From positions 1 through 64,000 of the forward strand of contig JAOTOM010002907.1 of the NCBI GenBank assembly GCA_034440615.1: 64,000 nt of DNA, in the 5' to 3' direction. The translations under genes were made by a program, and so were the position numbers. Below, one piece after another: positions 54,986 to 64,000 of this stretch; the first letter of the stretch is position 1, and every line of letters begins with the position of its first letter. The DNA comes from Ashinkailepas kermadecensis (Eukaryota; Arthropoda; Thecostraca; Neolepadidae). Below the pieces are notes generated by a model, which saw only the letters and a list, made by a program, of their open reading frames with translations, did not search any database and was not told where the DNA came from.

Positions 54986-56552
54986 ATGGGGAAAAAGAGG
55001 AAGAAAGGCACTGACCCCAGCTCGCCACAGGACTCTGATTCGGAATTTCCTCCTCTGACCATACCCAACGACCATCGCACGAACACGGACTTGGCCTCTG
55101 ATGTTCCCTCACTGAATTCGACCATTGATGACCCGCGCCGGACAATTGCCCGTGATGACGCCATGGAAGCCCTTTGCGCCTCGCCGAACCTTGCTCGTCC
55201 CAAGACCACGACCTCGCCTCGCAATCCAGACCAGACCATCACTCTTCACGCCGCTGACCCACGCTCGAACCAGACCACGCCCTCCCAACCTGAACCCATC
55301 CAGCCCATTGAACCCTACTTCGACAGTGCTGGCTCTTACATCGTAGTCAAGCCTGTCGAGGAATCCGTTTCCTTCCGCCGTATCAACGTTTTCTGGCAGA
55401 CTAAACAACTCCTTACCATCTGCTCCCTAGCCAATCACGACATTGAAGCCCCTGCCAACGGAACCTTGGTCATTAAAACCCAATCCCGAGCCCAAACCAA
55501 AGCCCTCCTCCACACCACCACATTTTGTGGAAAATCCGTCACCATCACTCTCCATTCCAACCGCAACACCACCAAGGGCACCGTCTTCGTGCCGTAGCTC
55601 CGCTTCATGACTGAAGCGGACATCCAGACGGAGCTCAGGCCGGAGGGGGTGACCCACGTCCACCGCATTACCTCATTTAAAGACGGCCAGAAACGCGATA
55701 CAAGCCTCCTTGTCCTTACCTTCAACACTACAACTCTTCCCAAGACCCTCCTCGCCGCCTACATCCGATTCCAAGTCCGCGTATTTATTCCAAATCCTCT
55801 CCGCTGTTTTAATTGCCAGCGCTTCGGCCATGGCAGTAAGACGTGTCGCCAAACCGCCAGATGCCCTAAGTGCGGAGAACCACCACATCCAGATTTCACC
55901 TGCTCCAAGCCTGCCCACTGCCTCAGTTGTAACACTTCCGATCACCTCACCACTTCCAATCAATGCCCAATTTGGCGCAAAGAGAAGGAAGTGTGCGCCG
56001 CCAAGGCCACGACCGGGGTGTCATACCCCCAGGCACGAAGATCTGTGGAAGCCACCTCCCCTCGACCAAAACTTACGCCCAGGCGGCCACCGTTGCTCCC
56101 CCACACGTCGCGTCAGCACTACTTCTGCCTCGATGCAAACAGACATGATTCCCGGTTTAGCTCCTCTAAAAAAACTTACTCCACTGACCACACCGACACA
56201 AACCACCCTGGCTCAAACTACACAGACCCTTCCAACCAAACAGACTACAACGAATTCCACCAGGAATGCCAGACCCCGCAGCCATTCGGCTGCCGGGGAA
56301 ATACGCTCCACTTCCTTGGGCCGCCGATCGAGCCCGGTGCACAAAGTACCGACCGGCAACCACATGACCCAACCGACTCCCAGCCGGCGGGCGTCCCCCG
56401 CGGCAGTGGCCGACCGGCGTGACCCTGCCAATGTCAGTGGTCGACCGGACGGCTCGAGCGGGTCAACCACCGCCGGCCGCACACAACACACACACCCACC
56501 TGAACTGCACTCCTGGCGAACACATGCAACGAAAGGTGCAGACAAACACTAA
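54986..56552 (+). pseudogene. I-type LINE ORF1 (gag-like, CCHC zinc knuckles), interrupted
   Basis: The ATG at 54986 opens with a basic N-terminus (MGKKRKKG), followed by a Ser/Asp/Pro-rich region. The central part (about 55325-55790) resembles an RNA-binding gag-like domain of LINE ORF1s. Three zinc knuckles follow: CFNCQRFGHGSKTC (from 55804), CPKCGEPPHPDFTC (from 55864) and CLSCNTSDHLTTSNQC (from 55918). Such proteins bind the element RNA and form the ribonucleoprotein. Lesions: a TAG at 55595-55597 in the otherwise continuous frame, and apparent frame changes near 56055 and 56110, because the expected continuation (SYPQARR, KTYAQA, SMQTD) appears in three different frames. Confidence 0.8.
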
Positions 56553-56566
56553 CACTTTTCTTCCCG

Positions 56567-57288
56567 ATGTCCACATTATTACAATGGAATTGCCGCAGTC
56601 TGATCTCCAAATTGGCCGAAATGAAAGCTTTTTCAGTATTCTCACACCTATTCTCATAGCACTCCAAGAAACATGGCTTTTACCTACAGACACATATAAC
56701 TTCAATCTTTCTAATTACTCACTGTACCGTCACGACGAGGTCCGCGGATCACATCGCAGTGGCGGTACAGCACTTTACATAAACAATGATTTCACACATA
56801 CACAAATTACACTTAATACACAATTACAAGCAGTAGCTTGTACATTGCGTTTACATGGCAGAAATATAGATGTGTGCTCCATCTATATTCCACCACACAC
56901 CGACAACACAAATATTTTGACACATTTAGAAAGCCTTATAGCACATTTCAAGAACCCTTTCATACTACTCGGAGACTTTAACGCACATAGTCCAGCCTGG
57001 GATCAAACACATACACATAGAGACACTCGAGGACACATCATTGAACAATTTCTAGACCGACATAATTTAGTATTACTTAACACAGGAGAAGCAACATTCT
57101 TTCACCTTGACCATAATATAGAAACAGCTATTGATTTATCAATATGCTCTCCGACCCCGGCCAACGATTTCGATTGGACCATTGATACCGACATTCATGA
57201 CAGCGACCATTACCCCATAAAATTGATACCCACTTTTTCAACTGCGACCGATACCACACCCAGTTTCATCCCACGCTGGAAAATTTAG
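56567..57288 (+). pseudogene. I-type LINE ORF2, endonuclease part (interrupted)
   Basis: The likely start ATG at 56567 gives the typical N-terminus with LQWNCRSLISKLAEM. A one-base frame change near 56625-56630 then moves the sequence into the frame used by the rest of ORF2. The APE-type endonuclease shows its catalytic landmarks: Glu in LQETW (56668), GGTALYI (about 56764), Asp in LLGDFNAHSPAWD (56974) and the SDH triad in HDSDHYP (57202-57210). This enzyme nicks target DNA to prime reverse transcription. The frame stops at TAG 57286-57288 and resumes without shift, so a single nonsense change separates it from the RT part. Confidence 0.85.
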
Positions 57289-60078
57289 AAAGCTGATTGG
57301 ACAAAATTTCAGGAACTATCACAAACTCAATACAACCCCAACATTTCTCCCGTCGAAAACATCAAATTAGTTACAAATATACTTTGTGAAGCAGCATCTA
57401 CTACAATTCCACTCACCAAACCTTTTACAAAAATAATTCCAGTTCCATGGTGGTGTCCGGAAGTAGCACAGGGCATCGCAATTAGAAAAAGAGCATTTCG
57501 AAAATATCTCAGACATCCCGATTCACACAATTTACTTAATCGAAACCGTGAACGAGCCCGAACCCGCCACATCATACGCGATGCTAGGCGGCGTTCATGG
57601 TCATCATATTTACAGCAACTCATCTCTCAAACACCTTTAAGCAAAATCTGGCAGTTAATCCGCCGATTATCAGGACGCACTCCATTTAAATCACTCCCGG
57701 CACTCAAAATTCAAAACACCACAATTACAGACCCACAAACAATAGTAAATACAATAGCGGACACCATGGCTCACAATAGCTCTGACAACAACTACAGACC
57801 GAAATTTCTCCAAAAAGCACAACACACATTTCACACCGATTTGGCACAATTCGATTCGGACAACACTGAAACATACAATATCCCGTTTCAAGTTTCAGAA
57901 CTAGATACTGCAATTTCCTCAGCCGGTAATACTTCAGTAGGTCCCGACAATTTACATTATTCCTTTTTTAGACATTTATCCGACGACACAAAACATTGCA
58001 TCTTACAAACATTTAATGCATTATGGTCTAGCCATACTTTCGTCGAAACCTGGAAGGAAGCCCTTATCATCCCTATTCCAAAACCCGGCAAAAACCACAG
58101 CAACCCCAACAATTTCCGACCCATCGCTCTCACTAGTTGTCTAGGAAAACTTTTAGAACGTATGATTGTAAAAAGACTGACCTGGTACTTAGAAACAAAT
58201 CATCTGTTATCTCCAATTCAATGCGGTTTTCGTCATGGCCACAGTACAATAGATCATCTCATTCGATTAGAAACTGACATACGCCTTGGTTATAAAAAAA
58301 AACATGAACACACCATTGCAGTATTTTTAGACGTTAGTAAAGCGTATGATATGGTATATAAACCGGCATTAATTTCCAAACTTCTTCACTTCGGCGTCAA
58401 AGGAAATTTAGCTCATTATTTGATAGGATTTTTGTCCGGTTCCCGTCATTTTCATCTCCGGTGCAGGTCAGCGATTTCCGATCCACGTTTTCTACAGAAC
58501 GGATTACCACAGGGGAGTTGTATTTTACCAGTATTATTCAACATCATCATTAATTATATTTTCGATAACATGCCTGCCAATCTATCATACTCGCTGTTTG
58601 CGGACGATAGTGCGATTTGGTGTTCCGGCAAAAATTATGAACATTGTTTAATTAGATTACAAAACGCACTTGACCGAGTACACGATTGGTCCCTAAAGTA
58701 TGGCTTCCTTTTTTCGGCCCCAAAATCTGCAACAGTGATATTTAGCAAGTCAACACCCTGCCCGAACCCAGACACAGCGCTTCACCTTGGTAACAACAAC
58801 ATACCTTTTGTAAATTCATTTAAATTTCTAGGCATTATTTCTGATCGTAGGCTATCCATGTATAAACACATCAAACACGTTCAGACCAAATGTTTTCACC
58901 AACTCAATTTATTTCGCTGTATTACTTCTTCCTCATTCGGAGCCGATCGTCATACGCTTTTACATCTCTACAAATCCTTAGTTCTTCCCATCATAGAATA
59001 TGGGTCGCTAGTCTACGCCAGTGCCAGTACCTCCGCTTTGAAACTTTTGGACACCATACAAAATAAATTCATCCATTTAGCACTCGGTGCAATGACCACA
59101 TCTCCCGTTACTTCTTTACAAATCGAATCAGGAATTCCGCCATTAGGTCTCCGAAGAATTGAACAAACACTCAGATATGCCGCAAAAATTCAATTTCGAG
59201 AACACCACCCCACACACGCATCTTTACAAATTCTCCCAAATCTAAACCACGAATATTTAGGTCCTGCCGAAAAGCGAACCGGGCTTACCATAGCTTCGCG
59301 CATTAAAACATTTTCTACACAACTCCAATACAACATTCCACATATTACAGCTCTTTCTTCACCAACTACACCACCGTGGCAGATGGCCGAGAGACATATT
59401 TTCTATCTCACCACCACTCTAAAATCACAGCTTTGTCCAGAATACGTCAAACAAAAATTCCACCAGTTTCGCTCTCGTTATCGCCATGTTCCTTTTGTTT
59501 TCACCGACGGATCTAAAGACGAAAATTACACAGGAAACGCCATTGTTGCAGGTACACACACAAAACAACATCGCTTGCCAAACGGGACATCCATTTTCAT
59601 CGCCGAATTGCACGCCATTCTCACTGCCCTTCGCTATGTCCGCAACCGTTCAATTTGTCACCCCATGCGCCATGTCGTCATTTGTTCCGACTCAAAATCT
59701 GTTCTTCAATCTCTTTCTTCACTTTCCTTTTCGCACCATTGCCATATTTCAATTTACGACACACTTGAAACACTTCATCTGATGGGCACGAAGGTCCGTT
59801 TCCTGTGGGTGCCCAGTCACTGTGGCATCCCAGGAAACAAGAAAGCAGATCATTTCGTCAAACAATCATTACAAATACCACACATCACAGAAATCCCACC
59901 ACATTTTGACGTCATCAAATCAACAATAAGACATAACATTCGACATTTTTGGAACCACCAATGGACTGAAACCACAAACTACACACAATTACGTCTCATC
60001 AAACCTGTCATCGAAAACTGGACCACATCATATCTAAAAACAGACAAGAAGAAAAAGTTATATCACGGCTCCGCATAG
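57289..60078 (+). pseudogene. I-type LINE ORF2, reverse transcriptase and RNase H part
   Basis: The frame is open from after the stop at 57288 to 60078; the longest Met-initiated stretch begins at 57766 and has 770 codons. With that Met as residue 1, the RT catalytic residues are present: Asp189 and Asp195 in VFLDVSKAYD, GLPQGS near residue 246, and FADD with Asp280-Asp281. RNase H follows with Asp581 (FTDGSK), Glu614 (AELHAI), Asp642 (CSDSKS), His685 (PSHCG) and Asp695 (KKAD), a complete active site. The I-clade domain order (RT, then RNase H, then zinc-binding tail) is clear. A one-base frame change in the A-run near 60060 shunts the end of the protein into a premature stop at 60076-60078. 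Confidence 0.92.
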
Positions 60079-60340
60079 GTCACACTTTTCTCACCCATCG
60101 ATATATTTACACTGCTTCACCACGACCTTCATGCCAATCATGAAACACTCATCTTACCGTTTCACATATTCTCCTACACTGTCAAAAATACCATGAACAT
60201 CGAAAAACACTTACCAACTACTGCCGTACACACAACACCCCGTTTTCTTTGCCCACACTATTAGGAGATACACACCCTTTTCTCATCAATCTCTTTTTCA
60301 TTCTTCTCCGAAAAACCAACTTACTTCAGGACTTGTAAAT
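60060..60340 (+). pseudogene. I-type LINE ORF2 C-terminal tail, out of frame
   Basis: In the frame next to the RT/RNase H frame, the sequence continues as ISRLRIGHTFLTHRY, then a CxxC-like SCQS position where the second Cys codon has become TGA, then HLTVSHILLHC and LLGD. It ends at TAA 60338-60340. This is the zinc-binding tail shared by I-type ORF2s. Confidence 0.8.
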
Positions 60341-60431
60341 TGACTTTTAGAACATAATATTTTCATCCATTCTACTCACGGCACGAAATGGCATGAGCAG
60401 GCCGAAGTGCCCAACCCAACAAAACGGAAAC

Positions 60432-60974
60432 GAATGCTTTGGACAATAAATAGGAATGTATCATACAAAAGTGAGGAAGTCATTAGGAAGCTTTACTGTG
60501 CATACCAGGCCACATTTGGAATACTGTGTCCAAGCTTGGTCCTCTAGTTATGAAAAAGATTGTTGGCTTTTAGAGAGAGTACAAAAGAGGGCAACACAAA
60601 TGGTTAATGGTATAGGCAACCTGGCATATGAGGAAAGATTGAAGAAATTGAATATGTTTTCACTTAGATATAGAAGGCTGAGAGGAGATCTCATCGAGGT
60701 CTTTAAATTTGTTCATGGTCAGGAACAGGGATATCTCAGGGAAATGTTTGAATTTAACAGAAATGATGCAATTAGAGGTCATCAATTCAAAATTAAAGTT
60801 AATCACAGCAGGACAAGGTTAAGACAGTCTTTCTTCACCAACAGGGTAGTAGAACACTGGAACCAGCTGCCAGAAACCATTGTCAGTAGCAACACACTGA
60901 ACATCTTTAAAAACAGCATAGACAATCATTATAAGAATAGGGGGCTTGTTTTTCTGTATTCCAGGGAGGGTTGA
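60432..60974 (+). pseudogene. Right half of the split CR1-like LINE ORF2
   Basis: It begins RMLWTINRNVSYKSEEVIRK, the continuation of the fragment ending at 54558. A frame change near 60508 leads into RPHLEYCVQAW, LLERVQKRATQMV, YEERLKKLNM, YRRLRGDLIEVFK and FFTNRVVEHWNQLPE, the conserved C-terminus of CR1-type RTs. The frame ends at TGA 60972-60974. Apart from the split and one frame change it is well preserved. Confidence 0.85.
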
Positions 60975-61085
60975 TCGACGGATTTGGTGGGCAACTGGTT
61001 CAGTGTCCAGAGTGCAACCAAGAAGGGCCCTTGTGGCTCATAGTTGCACCGATCTTTTATGTATTTATGTCTTTATGTCAAGAGT
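60975..61085 (+). repeat. 3' UTR and microsatellite end of the CR1-like LINE
   Basis: It includes GGGCCCTTGTGGCTC and ends in TTTATGTATTTATGTC and TTTATGTC. Short 3' microsatellites instead of poly-A are characteristic of CR1-type elements. Confidence 0.6.
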
Positions 61086-61945
61086 CATGATTGTCGATGC
61101 TTTTTCGGAGAGGATGTCAATTGAGTGTTCAATAAGTGGTACATTCCACCCTATTTCAAGACGAATTAATCACTGGCTTATTGTGTTGGTCGATTGCAGT
61201 TGAAGCAGTAGGTGCAGGTAATAAATGAAATGGCATGTTTCCGACTGATCGCTTGGACCACTTCCGGTTGTGCAGCCCACCAGATGCGCCTAGAACCAAG
61301 ATAGATGCCTCTAGCGAACAGATCGTTGGCTACTTTCAGTTCGGTTTCACGCCCGCTTAGTTCATATCAATTTGGTGAGGATACTACCAACCGGAGGAGA
61401 TATTGAATGTACAAATCTAGAAGCAAAATGACCTGTATTTATAACAGACACTTCCAGAGCAGTTCCAGGAGGTTATAGTTCGGGGGTTCCAGGAGGTTGT
61501 AGGAGGCCACACACTTCCGGGGGTTACAGTTAAATTGCACAATTCGATAAATACCGGATGTTGGCCTGAACAACGGAGAAGGTCGAAACGAACTTCATTT
61601 GTCCATATCCAATATTTGAATTCGGCATAATATTAATGCTTATAGATTGAGGTCGAGCACCGTTGAAGTTTATTTCAGTGTTACAATAAACTCACCTGGA
61701 AAACACATCACCCTTGTTTAGCATGAGTGCGGTGGGGTGGTGCATTGTCGATAATTCCGCGTACTTCTGTTGAACAGAAAACAACAATGGCGCAACAATG
61801 GAACACAAATGGCAGCCAGTGGCACAAATTTGTCCAGGACCCATTCCCTAGATCAACCCAAGATACCTGTATTATAGGTCAACCATCGCCCATCAAAAGC
61901 GCTCGGGTGTGATTCTCGGTGCTGATGCCAACTGTCGCTGAACTG
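61086..61945. other. No gene recognised
   Basis: 61440-61545 has three TTCCAGGAGGTT-like copies. 61081-61110 faintly resembles the unnamed dispersed repeat (AGTCATGATTGTCGATG). Nothing else. Confidence 0.4.
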
Positions 61946-63368
61946 GCGGCTCTGTCCACGTTGATGGCTGGAGTGAGGCAATGATCTGTACAGTGCACGT
62001 GATATTGTCCACGTTGATGGCTGGAGTGAGGTAATGATCTGTACAGTGCACGTGATATTGTCCACGTTGATGGCTGGAGTGAGGCAATGATCTGTACAGT
62101 GCACGTGATATTCGTGTGGTGCCTGCTGGGGTAATGATCTGTACAGTGCACGTTGATGGCTGGAGTGAGGTAATGATCTGTACAGTGCACGTGATATTCG
62201 TAATGATCTGTACAGTGCACGTGATATTCGTGTGGTGCCCGCTGGGGTAATGATCTGTACAGTGCACGTGATATTCGTGTGGTGCCCGCTGGGGTAACGA
62301 TCTGTACAGTGCACGTGATATTCGTGTGGTGCCCGCTGGGGTAATGATCTGTACAGTGCACGTGATATTCGTGTGGTGCCTGCTGGGGTAATGATCTGTA
62401 CAGTGCACGTGATATTCGTAATGATCTGTACAGTGCACGTGATATTCGTGTGGTGCCCGCTGGGGTAATGATCTGTACAGTGCACGTGATATTCGTGTGG
62501 TGCCTGCTGGGGTAATGATCTGTACAGTGCACGTGGTATTCGTGTGGTGCCCGCTGGGGTAATGATCTGTACAGTGCACGTGATATTCGTGTGGTGCATG
62601 CTGGGGTAATGATCTGTACAGTGCACGTGGTATTCGTGTGGTGCCCGCTGGGGTAATGATCTGTACAGTGCACGTGATATTCGTGTGGTGCCCGCTGGGG
62701 TAATGATCTGTACAGTGCACGTGATATTCGTGTGGTGCCCGCTGGGGTAATGATCTGTACAGTGCACGTGATATTCGTGTGGTGCCTGCTGGGGTAATGA
62801 TCTGTACAGTGCACGTGATATTCGTAATGATCTGTACAGTGCACGTGATATTCGTGTGGTGCCCGCTGGGGTAATGATCTGTACAGTGCACGTGGTATTC
62901 GTGTGGTGCCCGCTGGGATAATGATCTGTACAGTGCACGTGATATTCGTGTGGTGCCTGCTGGGGTAATGATCTGTACAGTGCACGTGGTATTCGTGTGG
63001 TGCCCGCTGGGGTAATGATCTGTACAGTGCACGTGATATTCGTGTGGTGCCTGCTGGGGTAATGATCTGTACAGTGCACGTGATATTCGTGTGGTGCCCG
63101 CTGGGGTAATGATCTGTACAGTGCACGTGATATTCGTGTGGTGCCCGCTGGGGTAATGATCTGTACAGTGCACGTGATATTCGTGTGGTGCCTGCTGGGG
63201 TAATGATCTGTACAGTGCACGTGATATTCGTAATGATCTGTACAGTGCACGTGATATTCGTGTGGTGCCCGCTGGGGTAATGATCTGTACAGTGCACGTG
63301 ATATTCGTGTGGTGCCTGCTGGGGTAATGATCTGTACAGTGCACGTGGTATTCGTGTGGTGCCTGCTG
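61946..63368. repeat. 47-bp minisatellite with ~406-bp higher-order repeat, ~31 units
   Basis: Every unit ends TGATCTGTACAGTGCACGT. The left four units carry a different first half (GTCCACGTTGATGGCTGG). Later units carry TATTCGTGTGGTGCCCGCTG. Short 30-bp units lacking the GTGGTGCC part end near 62203, 62420, 62826 and 63231. The last two intervals are ~406 bp, that is eight full units plus one short one. Because 47 is not a multiple of three, all three minus-strand frames read the same cyclic peptide (483-527 codons open); these are not genes. Confidence 0.96.
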
Positions 63369-64000
63369 GCCACATACTGTCTTGCTTTAGTCGTAGTGAT
63401 ATGTTGTGATTTTGATACCTTGGTAAAAATTAGCATGATGTAGATTAACCATCTGTGCAGTTTTGCTTAAGATTGGTTTAATAAATCTTGAGATCGGATT
63501 TCAATAGACTTCGCTTGAAGCATTGGATCAGTTCTACCTAAGCTGACCCGCTATTGGTGACTTGCGATGTGAAATATCGGAGTGCATCACGTAGAATACC
63601 TTGATGCATTATAACACGAGTGAGACTATTGATCAACAAGCGGAAGGAGAGGCAAAACAAGTCTCTTCGCCATCCCCAGAGTGAGCAGGATCCAGCGGTG
63701 ATGGTGAAGAGCATTACACCCTATGCCAGGATATGTCCCGCACTGCAGTGGCAGGCTCGCTGGAGCAAAATGATTGGGGCTCAATACCGTCCCCTAGCAT
63801 AAAGTGGGTGTGCTTTTACCATGTCATGATTACGATTTGTATAGCTTCCCGCTGTGTTCTTGGCAAAATGCTGCGTTCGCTCCTGTCCTTGTTGAAGTTT
63901 TGTAATATTCGCATCCGACTTTCCCCCACTTTCTTTCTTTCGCTACGCACTGTGACTGTGGAAATGGTTTCCTCCTCCGTTCAATTATCCGAGTTCGCCA
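63369..64000. other. No feature recognised
   Basis: Unique-looking sequence to the end of the window. No gene or repeat identified. Confidence 0.4.

Larger units (their letters stand above)
54559..60431 (+). mobile_element. Nearly full-length I-type LINE, ~5.9 kb
   Basis: The element has a 5' UTR (54559-54985), a gag-like ORF1 (54986-56552), ORF2 with endonuclease, RT, RNase H and a C-terminal zinc-binding tail (56567 to about 60340), and a short 3' UTR. It is flanked by GAATGCTTGG (54549-54558) and GAATGCTTTGG (60432-60442), which fit a target-site duplication with one indel. Its host is a CR1-like LINE. Few lesions are present, so it is a relatively recent insertion, but both ORFs are interrupted. 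Confidence 0.85.

Noticed and set aside
61853..63436. Three overlapping minus-strand frames of 483-527 codons
   Set aside because: All three read the same cyclic peptide because the 47-bp unit rotates the frame. This is a tandem-repeat artefact.

Overview
The window is eukaryotic, repeat-rich DNA, almost certainly from an animal and most likely an arthropod (a crustacean would fit). The evidence is spliced exons with GT-AG borders, several non-LTR retrotransposon clades typical of invertebrates, a tRNA-derived SINE, a short CCTAA (arthropod telomere-type) run, and exons of a neuropeptide GPCR. There are no bacterial genes, operons, rRNA genes or CRISPR arrays. The longest open frames lie across tandem repeats whose units contain no stop codon, and they are not genes.

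Host genes. Two plus-strand exons, 6368-6495 and 32681-32780, join in phase. They encode the second extracellular loop, TM5 and third intracellular loop of a rhodopsin-family receptor resembling pyrokinin/CAPA/neuromedin-U receptors. The 26-kb intron between them holds most of the left half of the window. TM1-4 and TM6-7 were not found and probably lie outside. Inside the intron, on the minus strand, is a second well-bounded exon (30431-30527) of an unidentified gene. An 87-bp tandem array directly upstream of it repeats that exon's splice acceptor about ten times.

Mobile DNA. Layout from left to right: a decayed CR1/Jockey-type RT (1-1267, minus); a SINE with target-site duplication (2588-2936); a 2.1-kb foldback block of ~165-bp monomers (9216-11307); an I-type LINE relic with RNase H (12430-13930); LINE C-terminal fragments (29540-29935 and 43560-44127, minus; 50990-51115, plus); a second foldback element (39000-39600); an R2/NeSL-like LINE relic (39900-41945) between ~140-bp direct repeats; a 768-bp TA-flanked MITE (52566-53333); and a nearly full-length I-type LINE (54559-60431) inserted into a CR1-like LINE whose two halves flank it.

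Tandem repeats. About twenty micro- and minisatellites with units from 2 to ~87 bp (plus ~165-180 bp satellite-like blocks) make up a large share of the window. The largest are a 9-bp GT-rich array (47.70-49.61 kb), a 47-bp array with ~406-bp higher-order periodicity (61.95-63.37 kb), a 45-bp array (20.96-21.93 kb), a 25-bp array (15.65-16.42 kb), a 14-bp array (18.47-19.13 kb) and two unrelated 21-bp arrays (26.93-27.84 and 37.68-38.20 kb). The remaining intervals are mostly unassigned intron or intergenic DNA, with traces of at least one unnamed dispersed repeat family. All identifications were made by reading the sequence, without database searches.
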